Assembly (NCBI GenBank): GCA_014529385.2
Contig: CM043963.1
Location: 101,968,412-102,032,411 of the forward strand
Origin: Adiantum capillus-veneris
Taxonomy: Eukaryota; Streptophyta; Polypodiopsida; Polypodiales; Pteridaceae
Length of the DNA stretch: 64,000 nt
Reading direction: 5' to 3'
The translations under genes were made by a program, and so were the position numbers. Below the pieces are notes generated by a model. It had not been told where the DNA came from and did not search any database. It saw only the letters and a program-made list of their open reading frames with translations. Below are positions 8,939 to 19,866 of this stretch, in pieces; within the stretch, counting starts at the first letter, position 1; each line of letters begins with the position of its first letter.

Positions 8939-10576
8939 GAGAACCTAGGAGTAGGGTAAGTAGGATCCAAGGTGGATTTCAGAACATTGCTCTCTCCGAA
9001 AGAATCATTGTGAGTTGTTATTGAAGTTGTATAATTTCAGGTCTACGGCTAGAAATAGCACGAAAAGACTCCAAACCACTCAATCTGACTAGAGAGTATG
9101 CTTAAAAGTTGTATGAACCAGTGGGTAAGCTCAAGGACACATTGAGGTAAAAATTTCAAGAGTTTGCAAAAACTCATATTATTTACTTTTTCTTGATATT
9201 TTAGGCCAAATTAAGTTTTGACTTGATTCATAGGCTTAAAATAGCTCCTAAAAAGACTGCCCATTGAAAAAGTGCGCCAAAAAAATGTTCATTTTGGACA
9301 TAAAGTAAATAATCGTGATTATTTACTCTCGACTCAAAATTGACCAAGGTTGATAACAACAACTCATTGCATGTGTACAAACAACTTTTGTAAAGACACA
9401 TAAGATTTGGATCACCAAACTGGCAAAAAACTAAAGGTTGTACTGACTTTCAGGAACTTGAGTGTAAATTGGGAAAAAATTTGTCCAAACTTGATAAATT
9501 TGATTCATAGGCTTATATTGATGTGATAGACATGTGTACATGCTCACTTGACCAAAAAGTTATCAATTGTAAATAATCGTGATTTTTTACATCTACCCCA
9601 TTTTTCAACTTTTTTTACTAAGTTAGCACACCACCAGTTTTACCATATTGTAATAAGTCCACAAACCAAATTTGGTAAGATTTGGATCATTGGATTGAAA
9701 ACTGTGACCAAATTTGCAAAGTCAGTCTGCGGATTAAAAACTGATGACCATTTGACCAAAAATAGTCCAAACTTTATGAAACTTGGCCAGAGACCTTAAG
9801 TTGAAGTGCTTAACAGATCTGTGTCAAGGTTGGGGACAAAAACTTGCAAAAATTTAGCCATAGTAAATAATCACGATTATTTACATTTGCTTCAAAAATT
9901 GACAATCTTGGACATTTGAGTATACCACAAGGTCAAGCATATCAAGTAGACCACACAAATCAATTATGGTGAAATTTGGATTCCAAAAGTGAGACTTAAG
10001 CTAGATTCTTGAAATCAGAGTTTGCGGACATGGAACACTTGATAAACTTGAATAAATTTTATCCAAACTTAGTGAAACTTGTCCAGGGATCTTAACAGGT
10101 TGTACCCTTGGCAAATCAAGCCAAAAAGTGAAAAAACTGACAAAAGTAAATAATCGTGATTATTAACTATTGCTACACAGAGACACCATTTTGACTTTTG
10201 AACTTGTATAGTGTTAGACCAACATAATACAAGGCCACCGGGAAATTTTGGGTTCAATCGGATCCAAATTGGTACATGTTCACTCAATTTCTAGGTTGCA
10301 GATTAATCTTTTGATTTTTGTCAAAAGTCGAATCTGAAAGTTTCAACTGCTGACTAAAATAGCTCTAATTGAAGTGACCCACATAGACCAATCACAATAG
10401 CTAGCAAAAACTATACCATCTTTGTGAAAGAATAGCTAATTTGATCAAAATTGATACAGGAATCAGGTTGCAGCCAAGGAATCGACGGCTTGACAGAAGT
10501 TGCAATCAAGTCAAGTGGAAATTGACAACAAGTCAATCCAAAGGTAAGTATTCTATCCAAGGCTTCACAAGTCTTT
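8939..10576 (+). other. G1 leader, right of the CACTA insertion, with spaced palindromic motif
   Basis: AT-rich and non-coding. A near-perfect palindrome, GTAAATAATC-GT/AC-GATTATTTAC, occurs at 9305-9326, 9569-9590 (one arm altered), 9863-9884 and 10146-10167, spaced 264-294 bp. Flanking text (TTGATTCATAGGCTTA, CCAAACTT, GAAACTTG) recurs loosely, suggesting an old tandem array. It lies between the primer-binding site and gag of a gypsy element. Confidence 0.65.
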
Positions 10577-11325
10577 ATGAACCTTAGATCTGGTCGTGTA
10601 CTAGGAAATCAAGGCATACTTGGAGAAACGTCCAGTAGAGTATCCACTGAAGAAAGCACAAATCAAGGCAATTCCTTGCACACTATTCTTAAAGAAGTCT
10701 CAAACACTTTTCATATTCAACATCTAAAATGTCGTCCTACTCGACTCACTCAGAAACCAAAACAACAATGCGCTATAAGCATATACTCTTATTTTATAAG
10801 ACTAATCGCCATGGAGCTCAGGTTTACCTAGATCCTAACAAAGAGTATGCTATTCGCATTGATGACCATGGTATTGAGTTTGAAGAGGAGATCAGGGCAA
10901 ACAAACAAGGAAAAACGTACATGGATAGAAACAAAACTCAGTATTTACAAGTCGAAAACCATGATGTGATAGACGAATGGGGGTTAGAAGTAAACACCAT
11001 AATACCATATATGGCCCCAAAAGAAGGACCACCAACTTTAGAATTCGAGGGATACAATCAAGTTGATTTGAAGCCTTTGAAACAGCTTAGTACGGATAAT
11101 CCTAGGATCGGAGTCTATTGTTGGGAGGATAGAAATGTAAAAGATCTTCTGTGGACTTCGCATGCCAAATCGGGACAATTAACACCTATGAAGATCGTCT
11201 ATATCTTCAAGATCAAAGATAAGGGATCAACAGATCTACCAACCTACCTATTTAGGGATTGTTATAACAAAATATTTGTTATAATGACCCCTGAGGAGGT
11301 GGAACAAACCAAATACCAAGGGTAG
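10577..11325 (+). pseudogene. G1 gypsy N-terminal gag region
   Basis: Starts MNLRSGRVLG, a common opening of Athila/Tat-like gypsy gag proteins, then changes frame near 10730-10800. The longer frame (10729-11325) continues with YLDPNKEYAIRIDDHGIEFE and a charged stretch ending in EEVEQTKYQG and a stop at 11325. The exact role of this N-terminal region is not recognised. It follows the long leader of G1 and is followed by the capsid-like part. At least one frameshift makes it a pseudogene. Confidence 0.55.
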
Positions 11326-11582
11326 GGATTGGATATTGGGCCAAGGACCAGAAACTATTCCAAGAGATGAACACCGTGAGAGATCTTTTGAGAGTAATGT
11401 TAAGAAACCAGAAACCACCTCATCACGAAGGAAACCGGGTGACACTAAAGCCAGTCCACGGCTACATGAGTCACTATTTCCAACAGACTGGTTTGAAGGA
11501 CTCGAAACAGGACCAACTGCCAGGAGATCGGGAGTTGAACCAAATAGACGTGTCAGACCAGCTGATTTTTAAAAATGGGTCA

Positions 11583-11881
11583 CAAAATACAGTGGATCGG
11601 GAGATCCATACGACCACTTAGCAAGCTCTAAGCAAGTGCTAAGAGCAGAACGCATATTTGATTTCCATACTCAATTCAAGGGGTTTGGAATGACATTAGA
11701 AGGAAAAGCATTGACATGGTTCCAAAACATTCCACCAAGGTCAATCATGGACTTGAATACATTAGCTCAAGGATTTGTAGCTACTTGTTCCAAAACGTGG
11801 ATCAAACACAAAACGATAGCTCAAATCTACAACTTTAACAGAAACAAGGTGAGTATGTTCGGGATTGTGCAACTTGAATGA
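11583..11881 (+). pseudogene. G1 gypsy gag capsid-like domain
   Basis: The frame read through 11583-11881 has GDPYDHL, then FDFHTQFKGFGMTLEGKALT, WFQN and IYNFNRN. This is the retrotransposon gag pattern of plant gypsy elements, in which the WF motif lies in the capsid domain that assembles the particle. A stop at 11620 lies within the stretch, and the reading ends at 11881 where the next part changes frame. Confidence 0.7.
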
Positions 11882-11944
11882 AACAAAGCTTGCACCAATG
11901 TATTATGTGGCTAATCAAGGTGTTAGACCTCCTATGTAAGACCC

Positions 11945-12358
11945 ATGATTAAACCAAGAACGAAAAACTATCTTAACTGTGGTGCACATGATCATTGGAA
12001 AAATGAATGCCCAGAGCCTGACCAGAACCTCAAGCCAGTTGAAGCTTATTGCATACAATGTTGCAAAAAGGGAGGACACTTCCTAGAAGATTGTCCAAAA
12101 AATCCTTTAAACAAGGGTAAAACAGTAGTGAACGTAGTCCAAGTGATACCTAGTAGCTCATCTAAGACTGAACCGATTGTTCCAATCAAGGTAGTCACCG
12201 GAGCCCAGGCTAAGAAAAAGAAACATAACTCCTCTGATGATTTAAAAAATCCAAAAATTACCTCTCAAAAGACCAAAAGAAGCAGAAGCAAGAGGTATGA
12301 GATGAGAAAACAAAAACAACGGGCTAAAGTCGAGGAGAAAGCAAAGAAGCTATTCTAG
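11945..12358 (+). pseudogene. G1 gypsy gag zinc-knuckle (nucleocapsid) region
   Basis: Two CCHC-like motifs follow each other. In the first, YLNCGAHDHWKNEC, the first cysteine is replaced by tyrosine. In the second, CIQCCKKGGHFLEDC, an extra residue sits between Cys2 and His. Both match the RNA-binding nucleocapsid of Ty3/gypsy gag but are decayed. A lysine-rich tail follows to a stop at 12358. Confidence 0.75.
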
Positions 12359-12364
12359 GAAAAG

Positions 12365-13292
12365 GTGAAAGAAACTAGAAGCAAAATCAAGGAAACCATC
12401 GTGAAATCTGGAGGATCAATTTTGGTTGACAAAATTTTTGAGCCTATTAATGCAGCCTTGGAAGCCTACCAAGTGGGACTTAAAGCAAGCCAAAACATGG
12501 AAAACAAATGGAAGAACTATCCTTCTCCAGACATGGAAGCAGCCAAGCTTGAAGCTTATCAAAATTTGGTAAGAATCATGCAAGAGATGCTAGAAAAACA
12601 AAAACCCAAGCTTGAAAGTATGACAAAACGTGAAGAACTCGTGGTAAGAGACACTAAAGAAAAATCCAAAGTGGTGGTAGAATCCCACCTTGAAACAAAA
12701 GAGCCATAACTTATAGTGCCGGACAGCGAAGATGCCTTAGACGGAATTCCATTCGTAGAGGAAGACTGGCTAGGACACTCATGGAAAAAAGTTAGAGAGA
12801 TCAACGATGGGAGCCTAATTCTAAAGTCAACTCCTATATGGGATTACGGATCTGAAGCTTCAGGAATGTCTAAACCATTGACCTTGAAAACATTACCCTC
12901 ATACTTGGGAGATGACGAAGATGAATCCATAGTGTGTAAGACCACTCAATTAAAAAGAGCAAAGCAGACCCTAGAAGTAGACAACATCCATCAATCATGT
13001 TTACACCCATCCAATGCACTCTTACTTTGGGAGAACTGTTAAAAATCATACCATATTTATGGAATGATCTACAAAAAACCCTAGAGAGGGTGGAGATAAC
13101 GAGGCTAATTGCAAAAAATCTGGGAAAATTGAAACACAAAATGGATACAAAGAGATTCGATATGTTCCAATGAACAAAGTTGGAGAATAGTACGAAGGGG
13201 AAGAAGGAAACACAACCCTTCTAGTGAAATATAATGACACAAAAACCATGGCAATACTGGATAGTGGGGCATCCGCTCGTCTTTGTCCTTGA
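12365..13292 (+). pseudogene. G1 gypsy linker and truncated protease
   Basis: Frames 12365-12709 and 12716-13042 encode a charged, coiled-coil-like linker (AKLEAYQNLVRIMQEMLEKQ). Near 13190-13292 the reading TTLLVKYNDTKTMAILDSGASARLCP contains the aspartic protease motif DSGA. It stops directly afterwards at 13292, where unrelated sequence begins. Reverse transcriptase and integrase of this element are not in the window, so G1 is truncated here. Confidence 0.7.
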
Positions 13293-13441
13293 AAGTGAGG
13301 ATGCAATGCTTGGGTGGCACATGTGTATGTGTGTCATTGATCCATGATATCGTTTTGGGCTTGATGTAGATAGGTTGAAGAATGTCATTGAGCTTGTTGA
13401 TTGCTTCTTTGAGGGTGTCCTCGCTAGTGCACCATGGAGGT
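13293..13441 (-). pseudogene. Unidentified minus-strand coding-like remnant
   Basis: Read on the minus strand this stretch is open and protein-like (DTLKEAINKLNDILQPIYIK). It is bounded by the broken end of G1 on one side and the start of copia A on the other. The family is not recognised. It may belong with the coiled-coil ORF on the far side of copia A (24413-24697), which is on the same strand. Confidence 0.35.
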
Positions 13442-13896
13442 TGTTAAGTATAGATGACTTACCCCTTGTATTTTTTTTGTATTAAAAACGCACATTTGTA
13501 AAGCCCTCATTATGAGGAGAATCCGTTGTACATGAAGAAAAATCACTCGTCAAAAATCAAAATTTTCACGGCGTGTCTCAAGCAAAGCTCGAGACTGGCT
13601 TTGTTAGAATATTATGGCCAGATGGCGGTCAAAAAGAGGTCAAAAACTGGTCGGTCATTTGGCCGATTGGCCGAAGTGAATGGCCGGTGGCCGGTGGCCA
13701 ATTTCAAAGGCGGACTTGTCTTCTCAAGGACGACCACACATGGACAGATTGGAGAGTTCTTTTGGACTTGTCTACACAAGGGCGGCTACACACGACTGCC
13801 TCTCATGAGAGAGGGAAGCCCTTTTGGCCTATAAAAGGAGGCCATTTTTACACATTTTGGAGTGTGAAGTTGATGCAACAAGGTGGATGTGAGGTG
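13442..13896 (+). repeat. Copia A 5' LTR, first part
   Basis: Aligns with 23483 onward (TTACCCCTTGTA, TTTGTATTAAAAACRCACATTTGTAA, CATTATGAGGAGAA). It ends in AGGTG (13892-13896), the left copy of the target duplication created by copia B. Confidence 0.9.
13830..13838 (+). promoter_or_regulatory. TATA box in copia A 5' LTR
   Basis: TATAAAAGG lies between GGCC and GGCC (GGCCTATAAAAGGAGGCC) and is conserved in the 3' LTR at 23932-23940, the expected U3 promoter position. Confidence 0.65.
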
Positions 13897-14114
13897 TGAA
13901 GTCGCGGAGCGGAGCGTGGGTCGACTCTCTCTCTCACACACACACAGTGAGCTTACACAGTACAGTACGCAGAGAGATGTTAGAAGGGTTATCTCCCAAA
14001 TCCTTTTGTATTGACAAAGAATATGTTAGTATATACAAAGAGTTAGAGGTAAGTGAGTTAGGCGGGCGGGCGGCCATATCCGCATAAGAGGCCACTTGGG
14101 CTTTAATCCCAACA
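13897..14114 (-). repeat. Copia B 3' LTR
   Basis: 218 bp. By eye it differs from the 5' LTR only in the length of the CT/CA microsatellite near 13926-13946. It is followed by ACCTCCCACTT, the complement of the polypurine tract. Confidence 0.95.
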
Positions 14115-14198
14115 ACCTCCCACTTAAAGTCCAATGTGGCACTTTAAGTAACTGTAAATCTATGAACATAAATGTACAAAGATTTACATGGCTGCCAT

Positions 14199-17100
14199 CT
14201 ATGCAATGCCCAATAACTCACGACAATGCACAAAGCCCTCTCCTGGAAGTCCCTTTGTGAGTAGATCAGCAGGATTGTCCTTGGTGTGGATCTTCAGCAG
14301 TTGTATCTGTTTGTCTTCAAGTACTTCCCTAATGAAGTGATACTTCACATCAATATGCTTAGTCTTCGAATGGAACACTGGATTCTTTGCCAATTGTATA
14401 GCACTTTGACTATCACAATATAACTCTGGCATATCTGCATTGATTCCCAAGTCTGCAACCAATCTACCAAGCCAAATAGCTTCTTTGCATGCCTCATTTG
14501 CTGCAACATACTCAGCTTCTGTAGTAGACTGTGTAACACAATCTTGTAATCGAGATCGCCATGATATGGCACCTCCAGCCAATGTAAAGACATAGCCTGA
14601 TGTAGATCTCCTCTTATCCAAGTCTCCTGCATAATCTGAGTCAGTGTATCCTCTGACACTCAAATCCTGACTACCATAGCATATGCGCATACTCTTTGTA
14701 TGTTTTAAGTATCTCATGATACCTTTCACTGCCTCCCAATGTTTCTTGCCGGGATTTGACATATATCTGCTAACCACTCCCACTGCAAATGCAATATCCG
14801 GACGTGTAGCAATCATTGCATACATCAAACTACCCACTGCAGACGCATATGGAATCTTATCCATTTCAGCCTTTTCTTCCTCAGACACAGGACAATCTTG
14901 TTTGCTAAGTTTCACATATGGTGGCAATGGAACACTCAATGCCTTTCCCTTCTCCATATTGAAACGTTGCAAAACCTTGTCAATATACTCTGTTTGAGAT
15001 AACCAAATCAACTTCTTTGATCTGTCTCTCTCAATGCGCATACCAAGTATATGACTTGCCTCACCCATGTCTTTCATGTCAAACGATTTTGCCATCTTTG
15101 ACTTCAAAGCTGAAATTTCTTCCAAGTGTTTGCCAGCAATCAACATGTCATCCACATACAAAATAAGGATCAGCCAACTGCCATCCTTAGCCTTCTTTGT
15201 ATATAGACAGTGATAGAACTCACTACGTTTGTAGCCTTGAGAAAGCATAAACTGGTGGAACTTATGGTACCATGCCCTCGGTGATTGTTTTAAGCCATAC
15301 AGACTCTTTAACAACTGGCATACCAAATGTTCCATGCCTTTCTCAACAAACCCTTCTGGCTGCTGCATGTAAATTTCCACATCTAAATCACCATGCAAGA
15401 ACGCTGTCTTGACATCCATTTGGTGCAACACCAAATCCAATATAGCAACCAATGCAAGAAAGCATCTCAATGTAGTCATCTTGACCACTGGAGAGAAGAC
15501 TTCATCAAAGTCAATGCCTTGTTCTTGCTTAAAGCCCTTGGCAACAAGCCTTGCTTTGTACTTTGGCTGACTATCATGAGCGGTGATCTTATACCTGTAA
15601 ACCCATTTAAAAGGTAGAGCCTTTTTGCCCTGTGGTAATTTAACCAACTTCCATGTCTGGTTTTTATGCAGAGCTGTCATCTCTGACTGCATGGCCAACT
15701 GCCATTTTTTCGAGTCAACCACTTGTAATGCTTCCTTGTAACAAGATGGTTCTCCGCAATCTGTGCGCATGACATAATTTAGAGATGGCACATAACGATC
15801 AGGTGGTTTGGAGACACGCTCAGAACGTCTCACCACAACTGATTCTGCCTCTCTAGCCACTATAGGCTGTTCCTGAGCCTGACCATGCTGTCTTGATGTG
15901 CTAGCACTAGGTCCATCTTCCCTGAAGACAACTCTTCTGATCTCCTCTGTCTTCTCTGGCTTAGCGTGAAACTTGGCTTCATTGAAATGCACATCATTGC
16001 TACAAATAAGCTTTCTGGACTCAGGATCCCAAAGCCGGTAACCCATCTCGCCCGATTCTCCGTAGCCAAGAAATATACACTTCTTGCTCTTTGGTTCTAA
16101 CTTATTTCTGAACTCCTTAGGAATATGGCTATAAGCTTCACAACCAAAGACTCTGAGATGCTTATACGAAGGTGCCTTGCCTGTCCATAGCATCTCGGCC
16201 ACTGCACTCTTATCCAGAACCCTACTAGGAGACATGTTGATCAAATGGACTGCTGTAGCCACTGCTTCCGCCCAAAATCCATCAGACAACTCAGCATTTG
16301 ACAACATGCTTCTGACCTTCTCTTGTATGGTCCTATTCATACGTTCTGCAACCCCATTCTGTGAAGGATTATATGGTGCAGTAAGTTCCCGCTTAATCCC
16401 TTTTTCTTGACAAAAGTCTTGAAAAGCTTTGGAAACGTACTCTCCACCATTGTCAGTTCTCAAGCACTTCAGCTTCTGACCACTCTGATTCTCCACCAGC
16501 TGCAAGAATGTCTTAAAGACCTTGAGCACCTCATCCTTGTGCTTCAAGAAGTAAACCCATACTTTGCGAGAATAGTCATCTATGAATGTACAAAAGTACG
16601 CTGCTCCCCCTAGTGACAAACTAGGCATTGGTCCGCATAGATCACTGTGTACAAGAGCTAACCGTTCGTCCCTACGATTCCTTTTTGATCTGTGCGGTTC
16701 CTGTGTTTGCTTACCATAAACACAATGCTCACAAAACTCGAAATCTTGAAATGAAAAGCCAGGCAAATAACCATAATGAGAAAGTATTTCCATTCCTCTT
16801 TTTGACATATGTCCCAACCTACGATGCCACAGTGACACACTTGGCTGCTCAATCACATTAATTACATGGTTTTTAACCTCTGAAACATGTAAAGTGTACA
16901 GAGTTCCTGACTTGCTGCCATGTGCTACAGTCATCGAACCTTTGGAGATCTTCCAAGCGCTGTTCCCAAAAACTGTCACATAACCCGCATCATCCAACTT
17001 CCCTGTACTAATCAAGCTCTTTCGGATTGCTGGAACATGTCTGACATTCTTGAGCCATAAAGAAGAGCCATTCTGAAACTTCAACTGCACATCTCCCATT

Positions 17101-18173
17101 CCAAGTATGTCACAAACCTGCTCATTGCCAAGTCTGACATAATCTTTAGTAGCCACATATGATGTAAACCACTCTTTGTGCGGAGAAACATGTAAAGATG
17201 CCCCTGAGTCGATAATCCAATCACTCATAGCATGTCCATCCTCTGCAGTCAAGAAAACAGAATCAAGATTGCTTGTAAGGAAGATGTCACCAGCTGCTAT
17301 ACCAGAATCACTGTCTGAACCAGATCCTGTGACATTCACCTCTTCAATCTTCACTGAACTCTTCTTTTCATCTTGCTCAGAACTCTTTGTTTTGCCTTTT
17401 TCTTGTTTCCACTTCGTACAGTCTCGCTTCATGTGACCCTTCTTGCCACAATGGTAGCATTCTATGTCATCCTTTGACTTCGAATCACGAGACTTACTTC
17501 GGTTTTGTGCCTTCTTACCCTTCTTTTCTTTAAACTGTTGTCTCCCTCGAACGACCAAAGCACTATTGCCTTTGCCTTTGTCAATGTTCTTCCTGTTCAC
17601 TTCCTCTGTGAGCAAGCTGCCTTCTACATTGGCACTTGTAAGACCTTCTGGCGCAACAGAATTACTTAACGCTGTACGAAAAGTATCCCAACTGTCTGGC
17701 AAAGTGATTAAGAGAAACATAGCCTTCACTGAATCTGGAAAGACTATCTCTTGTGCTGTTAACTGGCTGAAAATTGAGTGAAATTCATTCAGATGATTTG
17801 ACATGGCTGTCCCTTCCTTCATCTTCAAATCCACCAATTTCTTGAGCCAGTAAATCTGAGAAGCAGCACTTTGTTTCTCGTACATATCACATAGCTTTTG
17901 CCATACGCCATACGCTGTAGTCTCTTCTGCTACGTTGAAGTAAACATTTTCTGCCAGTGTCAGCATGATTGTGGAACAAGCTAACTCGTCAAGCTCTTCC
18001 CACTCATCTTCAGCCATACCTTCTGGTCTCTCCCCTTTGAGCTTCAGTGGCTTCACTTGTTTTTTCTGCACCAAAACCTGCCAAATCTGCTTCTTCCAGA
18101 ATGGAAAGTTTGTGCCATCCAGCTTCTTTATGTTGTAAAGAGTCTCACTTTGAGAAGATGCCATATCTGCCAA
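14199..18173 (-). CDS. Copia B gag-pol polyprotein (gag-PR-IN-RT-RNase H)
   Basis: One uninterrupted frame of 1324 residues with every enzyme needed for copia replication in cytoplasmic particles. Gag (UBN2-type) about 10-200; zinc knuckle CYHCGKKGHMKRDC 239-252; protease DSGA 322-325. Integrase: HHCC zinc site H450, H455, C481, C484, and catalytic D511, D574, E610 (D-x35-E). Reverse transcriptase about 829-1070 with D920 and YVDD at 1006-1009. RNase H with D1178, E1219 or E1221, D1254 and a final Asp near 1299-1303, ending at ELLGIA. The order PR-IN-RT-RH is the Ty1/copia order, and the length is normal for Tnt1-like elements. All key residues are present. The ATG at 18173 begins MADMASSQSETLYNIKKLDG, a typical copia gag start. 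Confidence 0.97.
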   Translation of the reverse strand: MADMASSQSETLYNIKKLDGTNFPFWKKQIWQVLVQKKQVKPLKLKGERPEGMAEDEWEELDELACSTIMLTLAENVYFNVAEETTAYGVWQKLCDMYEKQSAASQIYWLKKLVDLKMKEGTAMSNHLNEFHSIFSQLTAQEIVFPDSVKAMFLLITLPDSWDTFRTALSNSVAPEGLTSANVEGSLLTEEVNRKNIDKGKGNSALVVRGRQQFKEKKGKKAQNRSKSRDSKSKDDIECYHCGKKGHMKRDCTKWKQEKGKTKSSEQDEKKSSVKIEEVNVTGSGSDSDSGIAAGDIFLTSNLDSVFLTAEDGHAMSDWIIDSGASLHVSPHKEWFTSYVATKDYVRLGNEQVCDILGMGDVQLKFQNGSSLWLKNVRHVPAIRKSLISTGKLDDAGYVTVFGNSAWKISKGSMTVAHGSKSGTLYTLHVSEVKNHVINVIEQPSVSLWHRRLGHMSKRGMEILSHYGYLPGFSFQDFEFCEHCVYGKQTQEPHRSKRNRRDERLALVHSDLCGPMPSLSLGGAAYFCTFIDDYSRKVWVYFLKHKDEVLKVFKTFLQLVENQSGQKLKCLRTDNGGEYVSKAFQDFCQEKGIKRELTAPYNPSQNGVAERMNRTIQEKVRSMLSNAELSDGFWAEAVATAVHLINMSPSRVLDKSAVAEMLWTGKAPSYKHLRVFGCEAYSHIPKEFRNKLEPKSKKCIFLGYGESGEMGYRLWDPESRKLICSNDVHFNEAKFHAKPEKTEEIRRVVFREDGPSASTSRQHGQAQEQPIVAREAESVVVRRSERVSKPPDRYVPSLNYVMRTDCGEPSCYKEALQVVDSKKWQLAMQSEMTALHKNQTWKLVKLPQGKKALPFKWVYRYKITAHDSQPKYKARLVAKGFKQEQGIDFDEVFSPVVKMTTLRCFLALVAILDLVLHQMDVKTAFLHGDLDVEIYMQQPEGFVEKGMEHLVCQLLKSLYGLKQSPRAWYHKFHQFMLSQGYKRSEFYHCLYTKKAKDGSWLILILYVDDMLIAGKHLEEISALKSKMAKSFDMKDMGEASHILGMRIERDRSKKLIWLSQTEYIDKVLQRFNMEKGKALSVPLPPYVKLSKQDCPVSEEEKAEMDKIPYASAVGSLMYAMIATRPDIAFAVGVVSRYMSNPGKKHWEAVKGIMRYLKHTKSMRICYGSQDLSVRGYTDSDYAGDLDKRRSTSGYVFTLAGGAISWRSRLQDCVTQSTTEAEYVAANEACKEAIWLGRLVADLGINADMPELYCDSQSAIQLAKNPVFHSKTKHIDVKYHFIREVLEDKQIQLLKIHTKDNPADLLTKGLPGEGFVHCRELLGIA

Positions 18174-19216
18174 ACTGTTTACTCCTGAGAAAAATCCGGC
18201 AGAGTTTCCCCTGTAAACTGGCCTCTGTACACAGTAAACAAGCTGTAATCAACAAGCTGAACACCTCTCCTCAGGAACTGTCAGTATTTTGAAAATTTTT
18301 GACAGAGTCTCCCCTGTAAACTGAGCTCTGGGAACCAAAAGATAGCTCAAGAAACAATCATAAATAGCTGACCAATGACAAATCTAAAAAATCCCTGTAA
18401 TATGCTGTCCTGTAAGCATACACTGTCTCCTCTCTGGGCGATGACAGAACCTGTATCTGTCTCAAGACTGAACCCTGAACAATGCCTCAACGGCCTGACG
18501 CATAAGATGCAATCCAGTGTCTACACAAAGTCATACATCCTAAGGGATAAAAGTCGCCGAAGAGGATGCGTGTAGAGGGGAACTCCAGCAACCTAATCCA
18601 CCTCACACTGGGTAACCCAGCCCCCAGTGCTTGGCTTCAAAAAACCTCACACACGACCCTCTCAGATGGCTCAGCAAACTGCCCAGAACTAGCATACATC
18701 CTATAATAGACCAATCACTGTCCTATGACCGCTGCGGCGGTCTGTCTGCTAGCGTGACTCACAACTAGCAGACCCACAATCACAGTACATCAATCTGCAA
18801 TACATGCCAGTGGTGTCAAGCCGTCGTATGGCCACACCTCCCCTGGAACCTGGCAAGCACAAGAAGTAGCAATGCAGACTGCAATATATATATCTGATGA
18901 TATATATGTGTACCTGGTCTATAGATGATGCTCTGAAGACGAATAAGTGATGTATGTCGATGTCGATATTGATGTCGACCACCTCCTGCTTGCCAATCTA
19001 CACAAGACGGATTTCTTTGCGGCTGAAATCTATCTTCTGCTGTAGTGCTCAGAACGAAATTCTGAGGGCATAAACGGCTTCGAAAGGGGGGTAAAACCCC
19101 AGGTCGCCTGGTGGAAACGCTCCCGGAACGCCGAGTGTGAATTTTCGAACTCCGGATCCAGAATCTGCCGAAAAAGTGCGCGCGCGCGCGATTGCGCAAA
19201 TCCGCACTGAACCAAG
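18174..19216 (-). other. Copia B leader (5' untranslated region)
   Basis: About 1 kb between primer-binding site and gag start. No gene recognised. It contains a duplicated segment, CCCCTGTAAACTGGCCTCTG (about 18208) and CCCCTGTAAACTGAGCTCTG (about 18311), and a short TATATATCTGATGATATATA palindrome at 18888-18907. Confidence 0.7.
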
Positions 19217-19230
19217 GCTCTGATACCAAT

Positions 19231-19450
19231 TGAAGTCGCGGAGCGGAGCGTGGGTCGACTCTCTCTCACACACACACACACAGTGAGCTTACACAGTACA
19301 GTACGCAGAGAGATGTTAGAAGGGTTATCTCCCAAATCCTTTTGTATTGACAAAGAATATGTTAGTATATACAAAGAGTTAGAGGTAAGTGAGTTAGGCG
19401 GGCGGGCGGCCATATCCGCATAAGAGGCCACTTGGGCTTTAATCCCAACA
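19231..19450 (-). repeat. Copia B 5' LTR
   Basis: 220 bp. It is preceded on the plus strand by GCTCTGATACCA plus two bases, the complement of the Met-tRNA primer site. A GTATATAC stretch at 19365-19372 could serve as TATA region. Confidence 0.95.
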
Positions 19451-19455
19451 AGGTG

Positions 19456-19793
<338 letters not shown>

Positions 19794-19795
19794 AC

Positions 19796-19807
19796 TGGTA
19801 TCAGAGC
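19796..19807 (+). promoter_or_regulatory. Copia A primer-binding site (initiator Met tRNA)
   Basis: TGGTATCAGAGC, two bases after the LTR end. Confidence 0.9.
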
Positions 19808-19866
19808 AAGGTTTTCTCGTAGCTAAAGTATCTCAAGGAAAGGATTCCTTGAATTGAGTGGGAGTA

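Larger units (their letters stand above)
13897..19450 (-). mobile_element. Copia B: young, apparently intact Ty1/copia element
   Basis: Starts TGAAGTCGCG and ends ATCCCAACA. Flanked by the 5-bp direct repeat AGGTG (13892-13896 and 19451-19455). LTRs at 13897-14114 and 19231-19450. The reverse complement of the primer site TGGTATCAGAGC is at 19217-19228 and of the purine tract at 14115-14124, so the element reads leftwards. A single 1324-codon ORF fills most of the interior after a leader of about 1 kb. It sits inside the 5' LTR of copia A. Tnt1/Tto1 (Tork)-like lineage judged from reverse-transcriptase motifs. Confidence 0.96.

Noticed and set aside
8939..10576. Centromeric or telomeric satellite
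   Set aside because: Spacing is irregular (264-294 bp), only about four units remain, and position between primer site and gag fits a gypsy leader.
14345..18292. Plus-strand and off-frame ORFs across copia B
   Set aside because: Shadows of the intact minus-strand polyprotein; no independent motifs.
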